A stretch of DNA of 64,000 nucleotides, taken from the NCBI RefSeq assembly GCF_003097495.1, contig NZ_QEOP01000005.1, positions 1 through 64,000 of the forward strand. Direction: 5' to 3'. Position numbers and translations under genes: made by a program. Origin of the DNA: Amnibacterium flavum (GTDB lineage Bacteria; Actinomycetota; Actinomycetes; Actinomycetales; Microbacteriaceae). The notes beneath the pieces were generated by a model. The model was not told the origin of the DNA. It was given only the letters and a program-made list of their open reading frames with translations, and did not search any database. Within the stretch, counting starts at the first letter, position 1. Every line of letters begins with the position of its first letter. This document shows, piece by piece, positions 24,045 to 32,369 of the stretch.

Positions 24045-24785
24045 CCCGTTGACTGCTCAAGCCCTCCGCCACAGATCGGACGGGTCCTCGGCCTATAGCT
24101 AGGGCCGACAGCAGATCCTCCCTGCGATGGAGACATGGGCGATCGCTGCCCTGGACGCCTCCTCGCTGGCGTGGCGTCCAAGAGCTGACAGGGTCGAAAC
24201 CTGTCATGAATAGAAGCGGTCCGATCGACGGCATCCAGGTACATGCCCGCCACATCGAGCTGATTGAATACCGCCCAGATCAGTATCCCTGTCTTGGGTG
24301 AGGAGGACATCAGCTGAGGCATCGCCCCCCTCAGCGATCACGCGACGGAAGCAAAGTCCGAGGGGAAGTCAGTCGCGCGCCGATCCCGCACTATCCGATG
24401 GACCCGACGCCCTGCTCTGCAAGAAGCCGACGCAGCTCGGCAATCTGGTCCTCCTGGATGAGCGGCTCTGCTGCCCGAGCCGCAACGCCGCTCAGCGAAG
24501 CTCGAATGTCAAGTAGCTCAAGGAGATGCGCGCGGCCGAAGGCGACAACCTATCGCCCCCGGTTTCCCGCTGTGGCTTGAATGAGGCCATCCGCTTTCAG
24601 CTGCCGGAGGACCTCACGGACAGGTTGACGACTGATGTGAGGAGATGCAAAGGTCGTTCTCGGAGAACCGCTGGCGGGCTACGTGCAGCCCCCTGAAGAT
24701 GCCCTGGTGCAGCTTCTGCAGTGTCCACTCACCGATCTGACGCCGTTCGTGCCGAGCAAGGCCATCCGCCTCGATGATGAAAGAA
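24045..24785 (-). pseudogene. Decayed GntR/FCD-family regulator
   Basis: Minus-strand pieces in different frames line up as one GntR protein. IGEWTLQKLHQGIFRGLH...RFSENDL is the first half of the helix-turn-helix. SRQPVREVLRQLKADGLIQ is the recognition helix, in another frame. LLELLDIRASLSGVAARAAE with IAELRRLL is the start of the FCD effector domain. A weaker FCD-like end follows towards 24060. Frameshifts and an in-frame stop (after AGNRGR) interrupt it. The total span suits a regulator of about 240 residues. It lies between the VOC gene and the E1-fusion operon, which it may once have controlled. Confidence 0.65.
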
Positions 24786-24932
24786 ATCGGCTATCACGGA
24801 CTTGAGGGCGAGTCTCGAAGGGCTGAGAGAGTGTGTGTGGAGGCCCACGCGGCGGCACCGCTTCAGACCGAGACGGCTCGATTGAGCCCCCGAGCGATAC
24901 GGTGAAGCATCATGGATCGTTCGATCCATCGG

Positions 24933-25871
24933 TCAATCGCGGATCGCACTCCAGCGGTTGGTCACACCCACTTGAATCCTCTGCGCGAACGTTCCGACCA
25001 CAGCCATCGGCACTCCATCAGGAATTATCAGAGTGAGGTGGCAGCGCCGCCGTATCTGAATGGCGGAATCACCTTCAGGGGAGACGACCACCGCCGCCTC
25101 CAGAGAGACGGCGCCGATGTCGAGCTGGTACGCGTGTGCGCCCGAGCCGCTGCCGGGTGACGCGTATGACGCGAGGCCGACGCGGCCCGAGATCGTGACT
25201 GAAAATGGTCGGTCCAACGGACCATCGAACGTCAGCCCATCCCTCGAGGAAATCATGCTCCCTGACGCTGTCAGCAACGGCGCCTCGGCTTGCGCGATCG
25301 TCTTGATGGCGGAGAAGACATCGTCGTCGGAAATCCAATTCGCCGCAGCGGGTACCTGGACCACGAACTGGGCCACGCCCGCCATCTCCCGGCTCTGGGG
25401 GTGGACTGGCCCCGCGGCATCGGGCACCGACGTCTTCACGCGCACCTGCAGCGGTTCGAGGGCCGGAAGCTCGATCGCGCGCGATGGATCGGGCCTCCGG
25501 GGCGCGCTCCGGTCACGCAGCTTAAGCTCGGGCAGAGGTTCGAGCTGCCATGACGGAGCAGCGTCAGAACCGAGATCTCCTCGAGAGCGCGGGTCACTCG
25601 GATGGCGAGCCAGCAGCTGAACCTGGATCTGCATGTGCGCACGAAGAGGGAGCGATTCGAGGGCCGTGTGCAGCTCATCCTCATCCGCCGCCCGCCAGAG
25701 TCCGTAGCTCGCCCACTCACCAGGGAGCCGCCACAATGCTACGATCCGGCCTTCGGCTATCAGCTCTGCGGCGCGTGCCGCTTCGGCGGACCGCAGGCGA
25801 TCCACTTCCGAGAAAGTCAGATCCCCCGTGTCGATGTCGGTCCGCACGAGGAACTCGGCAAGGTCGGCCAT
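24933..25871 (-). CDS. Muconolactone-isomerase-like domain fused to a degenerate E2-acyltransferase-like domain
   Basis: This 312-residue protein begins one base inside the stop of the E1 fusion gene (TAATG), so the two are coupled. Residues 1-97 match muconolactone delta-isomerase (MADLAEFLVRTDID, AELIAEGRIVALWRLPG, LESLPLRAHMQIQVQLLARH). Residues about 150-312 recall the catalytic domain of 2-oxo-acid-dehydrogenase E2 proteins: ISDDDVFSAIKTIAQAEAPL, then RPFSVTISGRVGLASY, QLDIGAV and IQIRRRCHLTLIIPDG. In active E2 enzymes the last part reads LTL-x-x-DHR-x-x-DG. Here the DHR stretch with the catalytic His is missing. No lipoyl domain is present. The E2 assignment is my inference from motif order. 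The coupling suggests a partner subunit of the E1 enzyme. Confidence 0.6.
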   Translation of the reverse strand: MADLAEFLVRTDIDTGDLTFSEVDRLRSAEAARAAELIAEGRIVALWRLPGEWASYGLWRAADEDELHTALESLPLRAHMQIQVQLLARHPSDPRSRGDLGSDAAPSWQLEPLPELKLRDRSAPRRPDPSRAIELPALEPLQVRVKTSVPDAAGPVHPQSREMAGVAQFVVQVPAAANWISDDDVFSAIKTIAQAEAPLLTASGSMISSRDGLTFDGPLDRPFSVTISGRVGLASYASPGSGSGAHAYQLDIGAVSLEAAVVVSPEGDSAIQIRRRCHLTLIIPDGVPMAVVGTFAQRIQVGVTNRWSAIRD

Positions 25872-27826
25872 TACGAGCGGACCCGGTTCACCGCCGCGAT
25901 GATATCCGCGACGCCCGGCAGGACAGCTTCCTGGAGCGAAGGCGAGGACGGCATCCGGACATCGGGCGTTCCCACGCGGATAATGGGTGCTCGCAGGGTC
26001 TCGAAGAGTCTCTCCGAGATGCGGGCGGACACTTCGCCTCCGAAACCGCCAGTCACGAATGCCTCGTGAGCTATTACCACTCGTCCGCCGCAGCGCTTCA
26101 CGATGCGCTCGATGGCTTCATCATCCAGCGGCCGCAACCACCGGAGGTCGAGCACGCCAGCGTGGACGCCCTCCATCTCGAGAGCATCAGCCGCTGCTGT
26201 AGCGGCGGCTGCCATCGCGCCCCAGGTGATGATCGCCACGTCGTTGCCGCTGCGCCGCTCGACTGCGCCCGCCGCGATCTCGGAGGGACCGGCCAGTGAC
26301 ACCGGCCCGCTGTCCTGATACATCGATCGGTGCTCGATCATGATGACCGGGTCCGGATCCTCGATCGCAGCCAGCGTCATCGCGTAGGCATCGTGGGGGG
26401 TGGAGGGCATTCCAACCTTCACACCCGGGATGTGGCTGAGAATGGCTTCGATACTCTGCGAGTGCTGCGCGCAGGATCCGGGCGTCACTCCCTGCTGCAT
26501 GCGGATCACGAGTGGGGCGGACAGGCGGGATTCGTTGATGTAGCGAACATTCGAAGCCTGATTGATGATCTGGTCCAGCGCGACAAACACGAAGTCCGCC
26601 CACATGATCTCGACGACCGGCTTCATGCCGGCGATGGCCGCGCCGACAGCGGATCCGAGGATCGCCGCCTCAGCGATAGGAGTGTCGAAGACCCGGTCCG
26701 CGCCGAAGTCTTTTTGCAGCCCCCTGGTAACGCCGAAGATGCCTCCAGCGAATCCGACATCTTCCCCGTAGACCATCACCTCGCCGCGACGGCGCAAGGC
26801 ATCCTTAAGCGCCTCATTGACGGCCCGGAAGTAGGGGATGTCCTTTACCACCGCCTCGCGCGGAGCCGGGATTGGAAGATCGGGGGCGTAGAGATGCTCG
26901 AGGACGCCGGTCGGCGACGGCGCGGGCGCCTGCCGGACCCTCTCGGCGATTTCCCGGATCTCGTTCGCGACCTCCACGTCGATGCGGGCCATCTCCTCCT
27001 CCGAGAGGTCCTTAAGCTCGCGGAGGCGAAGCAGGGGGTCCGCTAGCTGGGCTGCCTCGATGTCATCCGCAGGACGGTAGTGCTGGATGTCCTTGTTGTA
27101 ATGTCCCGAGAGCCGGACCGTCTTGAACTCCAGTAGGACCGGCCCCTGGCCCGACCGGCACAGGGCGGCAGCCTCGGCAACGGCCTCTGCCACCGCCGCC
27201 GGATCGTTGCCGTCGTATACCCGACTCTCGATGCCGAGTCCTTGACCCCGACGGGCTAGATGCTCGCCGCGGGTGGTTGCGCTGATCGGGGTCATCTCCG
27301 ACCAGCCGTTGTTCTCGCACACGAAGATGACGGGCAGATTCTTCGCTGCCGCAAAAACCATCGCTTCGGTCGTGCTGCCTTGATTCATCGCCCCGTCGCC
27401 GAAGGAGACGAGCACCACCCCACTTCCGCCTTGAAGCCGGTCGGCCATGGCGACCCCATCGGCGATCGGAAGCCCGGCTCCGATAATCGAGTTCTCGCCG
27501 AGGAAGCCAACTTCCGGGGCGCTCAGCATGGGCGATCCGGCACGACCGCCATTCACGCCGCCTTCGCGCTGGCCGATCTCCGCCATCAGAGCGAACGGAT
27601 CTGCGCCGCAGGCGAGCGCCCACCCATGGCCTCGATAGGTCGACAGGACCTTGTCACCAGGCTGCAGCACCGACATGGCCCCAACCGGAATCGCCTCCTG
27701 CCCCAGGCAGAGGTGTACGGAGCCCGCGACGTGGCCTTCTCGTCCGAGTTCGAGCACCTGCTCTTCGAACTTCCGAATGAGGGACATGCGACGGTAAGCA
27801 TCAACGGAGGACAGCGGATATGGCAA
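25871..27826 (-). CDS. Fused E1alpha-E1beta thiamine-diphosphate dehydrogenase, copy 2
   Basis: This 651-residue protein has the same layout as copy 1 at 16927-18900. Residues about 5-320 form E1-alpha (GQEAIPVGAMSVLQPGD, YRGHGWALACG, thiamine-diphosphate motif GDGAMNQG...ENNGWSEMTP, SGHYNKDIQHYR). Residues about 335-650 form E1-beta (VMVYGEDVGFAGGIFGVT, DTPIAEAAILGSAVGAAIAG, HSQSIEAILSHIPG, VIAHEAFVTGGFGGEV). The two copies share most of these blocks but differ in many positions, so they are old paralogs or separate acquisitions with different substrates. No lipoyl E2 or E3 gene is in the window. The only coupled gene is the isomerase/E2-like fusion downstream. A TATAAT-like -10 lies about 100 bp upstream. 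Confidence 0.9.
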   Translation of the reverse strand: MPYPLSSVDAYRRMSLIRKFEEQVLELGREGHVAGSVHLCLGQEAIPVGAMSVLQPGDKVLSTYRGHGWALACGADPFALMAEIGQREGGVNGGRAGSPMLSAPEVGFLGENSIIGAGLPIADGVAMADRLQGGSGVVLVSFGDGAMNQGSTTEAMVFAAAKNLPVIFVCENNGWSEMTPISATTRGEHLARRGQGLGIESRVYDGNDPAAVAEAVAEAAALCRSGQGPVLLEFKTVRLSGHYNKDIQHYRPADDIEAAQLADPLLRLRELKDLSEEEMARIDVEVANEIREIAERVRQAPAPSPTGVLEHLYAPDLPIPAPREAVVKDIPYFRAVNEALKDALRRRGEVMVYGEDVGFAGGIFGVTRGLQKDFGADRVFDTPIAEAAILGSAVGAAIAGMKPVVEIMWADFVFVALDQIINQASNVRYINESRLSAPLVIRMQQGVTPGSCAQHSQSIEAILSHIPGVKVGMPSTPHDAYAMTLAAIEDPDPVIMIEHRSMYQDSGPVSLAGPSEIAAGAVERRSGNDVAIITWGAMAAAATAAADALEMEGVHAGVLDLRWLRPLDDEAIERIVKRCGGRVVIAHEAFVTGGFGGEVSARISERLFETLRAPIIRVGTPDVRMPSSPSLQEAVLPGVADIIAAVNRVRS

Positions 27827-27919
27827 CGGAGAGTTCTCCTATCGGGTACGGGAATCCGCGATAACGATCGCGTGCGCGTCCAAGTCGCGCTGGAGACGGA
27901 AGCACAGCAACTCATCCCA

Positions 27920-27934
27920 AATCATTATATGAAA
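27920..27934. promoter_or_regulatory. Single operator-like box overlapping the -10 of E1 fusion copy 2
   Basis: AATCA-TTATA-TGAAA (27920-27934) fits the NTTCA-nnATA-TGRRN box of the transporter operons. On the minus strand the same bases contain TATAAT (27924-27929), a perfect -10 hexamer for the E1 gene, so a bound regulator would block the promoter. I see no second box 20 bp away. Confidence 0.45.
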
Positions 27935-28049
27935 CGGATGGTTGTCATCTTGTACGGGTTCGCGATCATCGCCTCAGTGACGCAGGCGTGACTGAGCTTC
28001 TTCATCGATGACGGAGCAGGCCTTGAAGCTGGTAGCAATATGCCGCGTC

Positions 28050-28410
28050 ATGGCAATGGCACCGGCCGGCTGCGCAGGAGACGGCTCGTTCCCGCGGCCG
28101 CCTGCAACACGCTCACGCTGTCGTTGACGGCGCCACCATCAAACTTCTGCATCGACAATTGGTCGGGAGGAAATCCGACACTGTTCCACGCCGTGTACGG
28201 CTCCGTCCTCGGGGCTCCCTTGGCGGCGAGATTCAGCCTGCTGTCGCGGAGAGCTGGATGTACGACGACTCCCTCGCGAGCTGACCCTAGAGATCAGAGG
28301 CGGGCACTAGTTTACGGAGGCATGGGATGCCGACGCCGTGGTCATGCATTCGTCATCGGCGAATACTGCTGGCTCTGGCTCAACCGTCTCGGTGACCCTA
28401 CGCTGCTGAC
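28050..28410 (+). pseudogene. N-terminal remnant of a family-5 substrate-binding lipoprotein
   Basis: Plus-strand pieces in shifting frames match the start of the binding proteins at 10376 and 41311. There is a lipobox-like APAGCAGD, then LTLSLTAPPSNFCIDNWSGG, TLFHAVYGSVLG, GEIQPAVAESWMYDDSLA, (E)LTLEIR and WDADAVVMHSSSANTAGS. In the intact copies these positions read LRLSLQAPP, VYDTLLD, VADEWSYDDTLTEL and DAAAVAASL. At least two frame changes and stops interrupt it. It ends where a glycosidase remnant begins, so a deletion has probably joined the two. Confidence 0.65.
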
Positions 28411-28439
28411 GCAGAACCGGTATCCCTCACGACCGTACC

Positions 28440-29041
28440 CCACTGCCACACGGACCGAGGGATCGAGACGGCCCGCCACCTGCTCGCAGGGCTGACCGAG
28501 TACTGGCGCTCCTTCACGAACCAGAGCATCCTCATCTTCTACGGGTGTCTGCCGAGCAGCAAGCCACTGGGACGCACGTACACCTCGGACTACTTCGCCT
28601 ATGTGAAGCAGCTCCGATTCCACGAACCGTTCACCGACTATGTGGGCGAGGCATTCAAGCCGGTCGGGGTGCACATCAACCTTTGGCAGCGCCAGTTGCA
28701 GGCGGGCTCGGTCCAGAGCCAACACGTGATGATCTGCAACGACAGCGCTGAGGACCGAAGGGACTCTGCACCTGACCTTCGACACGGCCGATGGAGAGTT
28801 CGAACTCGAGAGTAAGCCCATCCGACTGAAGGCGATCGGGCAGATCACAGTCCGTCTGACCGTCACGCTGCCGCCGCAGGGCAGGCCAGGCATGCTTCGG
28901 GCCAGTGCGGTGACTACGGATGGCGGCTCCACGCCCAGCCGGCGATGGATCGAACTCACCGCAGAGGTCGTCGAAGCCCAGCATCGAAGAGACGGCTACC
29001 GCGCAGTTCCAGTAAGGCGTCAGGGCAGCGCGGACGACTGA
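28440..29041 (+). pseudogene. C-terminal remnant of a large glycosidase-like protein
   Basis: A mostly open plus-strand frame reads RGIETARHLLAGLTEYWRSF, SDYFAYVKQLRFHEPFTDYV, EAFKPVGVHINLWQ and QHVMICNDSAED. After a frame change comes GTLHLTFDTADGEFELESK and RASAVTTDGGSTPSRRW. The combination of a barrel-end 'G-V-H-I-N-L-W' with following Ig-like strands resembles the C-terminal part of GH2-type enzymes. No catalytic region remains. The piece follows directly on the binding-protein remnant. Confidence 0.45.
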
Positions 29042-29077
29042 ACGGTCGTTGGCGCGCTCCTCGCCCGACATGACGAT

Positions 29078-29105
29078 GCCGTTCCCACGCACGTGCGGGA
29101 ACGGC
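29078..29105. terminator. Terminator hairpin of the lactonase operon
   Basis: Perfect 9-bp arms (GCCGTTCCC, GGGAACGGC) surround a loop that is itself self-complementary (GCACGTGC). It lies 30 bp beyond the lactonase stop codon. Confidence 0.7.
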
Positions 29106-29135
29106 TTCGTTGTTCAGAGGCCGATGGAAGAAGTG

Positions 29136-30263
29136 CTAGCTGCCAGCTGCCGCTACTCTCACGAACTTCACGCACAATGGCGTGCCGGTCTCCACCTGAT
29201 CGGATGTGGGCGTCAGAGCACCGGTGATCGGATCGACGTCGAAGATCGTCAGGCTGTCGGAGTCCTGGTTCGCAACTACCATCCGGCGTCCTGAGGGATC
29301 GAGCGCGAAGTTACGGGGCTTCCGGCCGAGGGACGACTGGTGTCCGACGAGGGAGAGATGCCCGGTCTCGGCGTCGATGCTGAAGGCCGCGATGCTGTCG
29401 TGCCCCCGATTCGATCCGTAGATGAAGCGCCCATCCTCGGAGATGTGAAGATCGGCACTGTCGTTGGCTCCGGTGTAGTCCTCGGGCAGCGTCGACACTA
29501 CCTGGAGCTCCTTGAAGGTGCCGTCGACCGGGTCGAACTCCAGCGCCACGATGGTGGACGCTATTTCGTTGATCACGTACGCGAAGCGGCCGCCCGGGTG
29601 GAACGCGAAGTGCCGGGGCCCCGATCCGGGAGCAAGGCTGAACGAGGGGGTTTCCGCGGGGTGCATCTGTCCGGTCACTGCATCGAATCGGTACACGAGA
29701 AGCTGGTCGATGCCGAGGTCTGCCACGATGACGAAGCGGTTGTCGGGAGTCACCTGGATGAAGTGCGCGTGAGACTGCTGCTGACGCGGCTCCGGGCCTT
29801 TGCCCGCGTGGGCGTAGCTGGAGATGGGGCTTCCGAGGCCCCCGTCAGGGCGGACGGGGAATGTTGCCACCACCTGGTCGGGCAGCTTGTCGTCGTCCTC
29901 GGCGCACCATGAGTAGTTCGCGACGAGAGCGTACTTGCCCGTCGTGTCGAGACTGACGTAGCAGGTGATGCTCCCGAGGGTTGCCTGCTTGTTGATGTAG
30001 CGCAGAGTGCCGGCCGCCGGGTCAAGCTGATAGGCGGTCACGATGCCCTCGTTCCAGCCCCAGACCTCGCTGACTGCGTAGACCACGAGGCTGTCCTCGT
30101 CCACATACATGAAGTGCGGGTTGTCGGTGCCCTCCTTCTCAGAGAGGAAGGTGAAGCGCCCCGTCTCCTCGTCGTAGTCGTAGACGGCGATTCCTTTGCC
30201 GTTGGAGGCCTCGAAGTAGGGCAGCTCACGGTTGGAGGAGCTTACCAAAGCCAGTGTTCGCAC
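29136..30263 (-). CDS. Lactonase of the 7-bladed beta-propeller family (6-phosphogluconolactonase/YbhE-like)
   Basis: This 375-residue protein starts at a GTG preceded by AAAGGAAG. It has repeated propeller blades, each with a strand pattern such as GKGIAVYDYDEETGRFTFLS, GKYALVANYSW, NRFVIVADLGIDQLLVYRFD, GPRHFAFHPGGRFAYVINE, GRFIYGSNRGHDSIAAFSID and GRRMVVANQDSDSLTIFDVD. The family includes 6-phosphogluconolactonase of YbhE type and lactonases acting on unphosphorylated sugar lactones. As the last gene of an operon with a sugar ABC importer and an SDR dehydrogenase, it most likely opens the lactone formed by that SDR. A stem-loop follows the gene. Confidence 0.87.
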   Translation of the reverse strand: MRTLALVSSSNRELPYFEASNGKGIAVYDYDEETGRFTFLSEKEGTDNPHFMYVDEDSLVVYAVSEVWGWNEGIVTAYQLDPAAGTLRYINKQATLGSITCYVSLDTTGKYALVANYSWCAEDDDKLPDQVVATFPVRPDGGLGSPISSYAHAGKGPEPRQQQSHAHFIQVTPDNRFVIVADLGIDQLLVYRFDAVTGQMHPAETPSFSLAPGSGPRHFAFHPGGRFAYVINEIASTIVALEFDPVDGTFKELQVVSTLPEDYTGANDSADLHISEDGRFIYGSNRGHDSIAAFSIDAETGHLSLVGHQSSLGRKPRNFALDPSGRRMVVANQDSDSLTIFDVDPITGALTPTSDQVETGTPLCVKFVRVAAAGS

Positions 30264-30303
30264 TGTGCTTCCTTTCTCAAGAGAGGGTTCGGGTGTCGAG
30301 TGG

Positions 30304-31098
30304 TCAGGCGTCGAGATCCGCGCGCGAGATCGCACTCGGCACCTGGTGGTGGGGCGGGAAGTTGAAGACACGTGCGGCGGCTCCACCATCCACGGGGATC
30401 GTGGCACCGCTGACGAAGCTGGCGTCGTCGGAGAGCAGGAAGCGGACGACATTCGCTACCTCGATCGACTCGCCGAGTCGATTCAGGGGGTGTAGCGCAG
30501 AGAAATCCCGTTCGAGCTGCTCGCCATCCGGGGCATCGAGCAAGGCCTGCGCCAGCATCTCCGTCTTGATGGCTCCAGGGGCCACAGTGTTGACGCGGAT
30601 GCCGAGATGCCCGTACTCAGCTGCTGCGTAGCGGGTGACCGCCTCGATGCCGCCCTTGGTCGCGTCATAGGCCGGCGTGCCCGGGAACCCCGCGCGCCCG
30701 TGGATGGATCCCATGTTGACGATCACCCCCGGCGTAGCGGTGCGGATGAACTCGCGCAACGCGGCGCGAGTGCCGAGAAGCGTGCCCCGGAGGTTGGTGC
30801 GAAGGGTTGCGTCGATCCGCTCGTCAGAGATGAGATGCAGTGGAACGTCCTCGAGGACGCCAGCGTTGTTGACCCAGCCGTGGAGCGTTCCCAGCTTCGC
30901 CGCCACCCGCGCCGCTTCCTCCCCTGTGGTCGAGTCTCCGACATCTCCGACAACCCACTCGACATCATCGGGCAGCTCGGCGACCGGAGGAGTCCGGGCC
31001 ACGCCCACTACCGCATAGCCGTGACTCTGAAGGTCGGAGAAGATCGATGCACCGATTCCGCTCGATACTCCGGTTACGACGACTACCTTCTTGCTCAT
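30304..31098 (-). CDS. Short-chain dehydrogenase/reductase, probable sugar dehydrogenase
   Basis: This 264-residue SDR has the cofactor motif TGVSSGIGAS, a WVNNAG motif, catalytic Ser in VNMGSIHG, Tyr/Lys in YDATKGG and the ending IPVDGGAAARVFNFPPHH. The region after strand 2 is VVGVARTPP, with a basic residue rather than Asp, so NADP use is possible. I chose the ATG at 31098, where MSKKVVVVTG begins. The open frame continues upstream without protein character. It lies between a sugar-binding lipoprotein gene and a lactonase gene, so oxidation of the imported sugar to its lactone is the likely step. Confidence 0.88.
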   Translation of the reverse strand: MSKKVVVVTGVSSGIGASIFSDLQSHGYAVVGVARTPPVAELPDDVEWVVGDVGDSTTGEEAARVAAKLGTLHGWVNNAGVLEDVPLHLISDERIDATLRTNLRGTLLGTRAALREFIRTATPGVIVNMGSIHGRAGFPGTPAYDATKGGIEAVTRYAAAEYGHLGIRVNTVAPGAIKTEMLAQALLDAPDGEQLERDFSALHPLNRLGESIEVANVVRFLLSDDASFVSGATIPVDGGAAARVFNFPPHHQVPSAISRADLDA

Positions 31099-31160
31099 TC
31101 GGTCACTTCCCGTTCCTGTATGGTGGTCCGCCCCCCATGAGTCCGCATGGATCGGGGCGC

Positions 31161-31198
31161 CGCTTGGCGGCCGCGGCGATGGCCGCGACCGCCAAGCG
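31161..31198 (-). other. Intra-operon hairpin downstream of the sugar-binding protein gene
   Basis: CGCTTGGCGG (31161-31170) pairs with CCGCCAAGCG (31189-31198). Six more pairs form inside after one mismatch. It follows the binding-protein stop and precedes the SDR gene. Such stem-loops usually stabilise the binding-protein message or weaken read-through. Confidence 0.65.
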
Positions 31199-31210
31199 AT
31201 ATGTGTAGGG

Positions 31211-32314
31211 CTAGAGCCCGAGCTGATCGGCCGTGTAGAAGCCGGACTCGACGAGCACGGGTTCCACGTCCGCCTTCGTGACGTTGCGAAGGCCGAACAG
31301 CATGGTCGGCACCACCTTGGCGCCGTTGTCATAGTCCTCCGTGTTGAGCTCCACGTCGGTCTCGCCGTCGTCGAGGACATCCACGACCAGATCTCCGGTG
31401 GCCTTCGCGAGGTCGCGCCAGTCATCGAATGACGATGAGTACTGCTCGCCGGCGAGGATCGCCTTGACGGAGTCGAGTTCAGCGTTTCCTCCGGTCACGA
31501 TCGACCAGTCGGAGCCGACGGTATAGCCGGCACCCTGGAGGGCAGAGATGATGCCGCGGCTCAGACCGTCGTAAGGGGTCCACACCGCGTCCAGGTGAGC
31601 GTTGTCAGCGTAGTGAGCGGCGAGGATGTCCTCCACCCGACTCTGCGCAAGCTCGCCATCCCAGTTCGGAGTGACCGTCTGCTCGAAAGTCGTCTGTCCC
31701 GAGCGAATGGTGATCACTCCGTCGTCGATGAACGGCTGAAAGACGTCGAAGGCGCCCTTGTACATGTACTGCGTGACGTTGTCCGTGGGACTGCCGTTGA
31801 CGATCTCGATGTTGAACGGGCCCTTCACGTCGGTGGGGTTTCCCTCGGCATCGAGTACTCCAAGCCCCTGGAGCACAGCCGTCGCGTTGTCCTTACCGTT
31901 GAAGTAGTAGTCAAACGTGGCGTAGTAGCTCACAGCGGTGGTGTCCGTAATAAGCCGGGTATAGGCGAACACCGGGATATCCTGAGCCTCCGCATCTTCG
32001 AGGACGGACGTGAGAGCCGATCCGTCGACCGAGGAGATCACCAGCGCCTTGACGCCCTTCGCGATCAGGTTCTCGATCTGATTGACCTGGGTCGGCACGT
32101 CGTTGTTCGCGAACTGGACCTCGGTCTCATAGCCGGCATCATCGAAGATGCCGGTCATGATGTCACCCTCCTTGATCCACCGTTCGTTGTCGCGAGTGGG
32201 CATGGAGATTCCGATGGTGCCGGCATCGCCGCCGCCACCTCCGGATGAGCTGCAGCCGGTGAGAGCGGCGGCAGCTGTCAGCGCTACCACCACGAGTGCG
32301 ATCGATCGTTTCAC
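31211..32314 (-). CDS. chvE: Multiple-monosaccharide ABC transporter, substrate-binding lipoprotein
   Basis: This 367-residue lipoprotein starts at a GTG (32314). The signal ends in the lipobox ALTGC followed by a Ser/Gly-rich linker. The mature part is a periplasmic-binding-protein type I fold: TIGISMPTRDNERWIKEGD, ANNDVPTQVNQIENLIAKGV, LVISSVDGSALTSVLEDA, IPVFAYTRLI, IEIVNGSPTDNVTQYMYKGA and VWTPYDGLSRGI. This matches ChvE-type sugar binders that take up galactose, arabinose, xylose and fucose-like sugars. It works with the permease and ATPase encoded just upstream in the same operon. Order here is ATPase, permease, binding protein, whereas chvE usually comes first. Confidence 0.88.
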   Translation of the reverse strand: MKRSIALVVVALTAAAALTGCSSSGGGGGDAGTIGISMPTRDNERWIKEGDIMTGIFDDAGYETEVQFANNDVPTQVNQIENLIAKGVKALVISSVDGSALTSVLEDAEAQDIPVFAYTRLITDTTAVSYYATFDYYFNGKDNATAVLQGLGVLDAEGNPTDVKGPFNIEIVNGSPTDNVTQYMYKGAFDVFQPFIDDGVITIRSGQTTFEQTVTPNWDGELAQSRVEDILAAHYADNAHLDAVWTPYDGLSRGIISALQGAGYTVGSDWSIVTGGNAELDSVKAILAGEQYSSSFDDWRDLAKATGDLVVDVLDDGETDVELNTEDYDNGAKVVPTMLFGLRNVTKADVEPVLVESGFYTADQLGL

Positions 32315-32369
32315 TGTGTCATTCCATTCTCTCAGTGCGTGACGCCGGTGTCGGCGCACATCGAACGGC

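Noticed and set aside
26330-27046. Plus-strand frame of 238 codons inside the second E1 fusion
   Set aside because: Mirror frame of an obvious thiamine-diphosphate enzyme. The same kind of frame also appears opposite the first copy.
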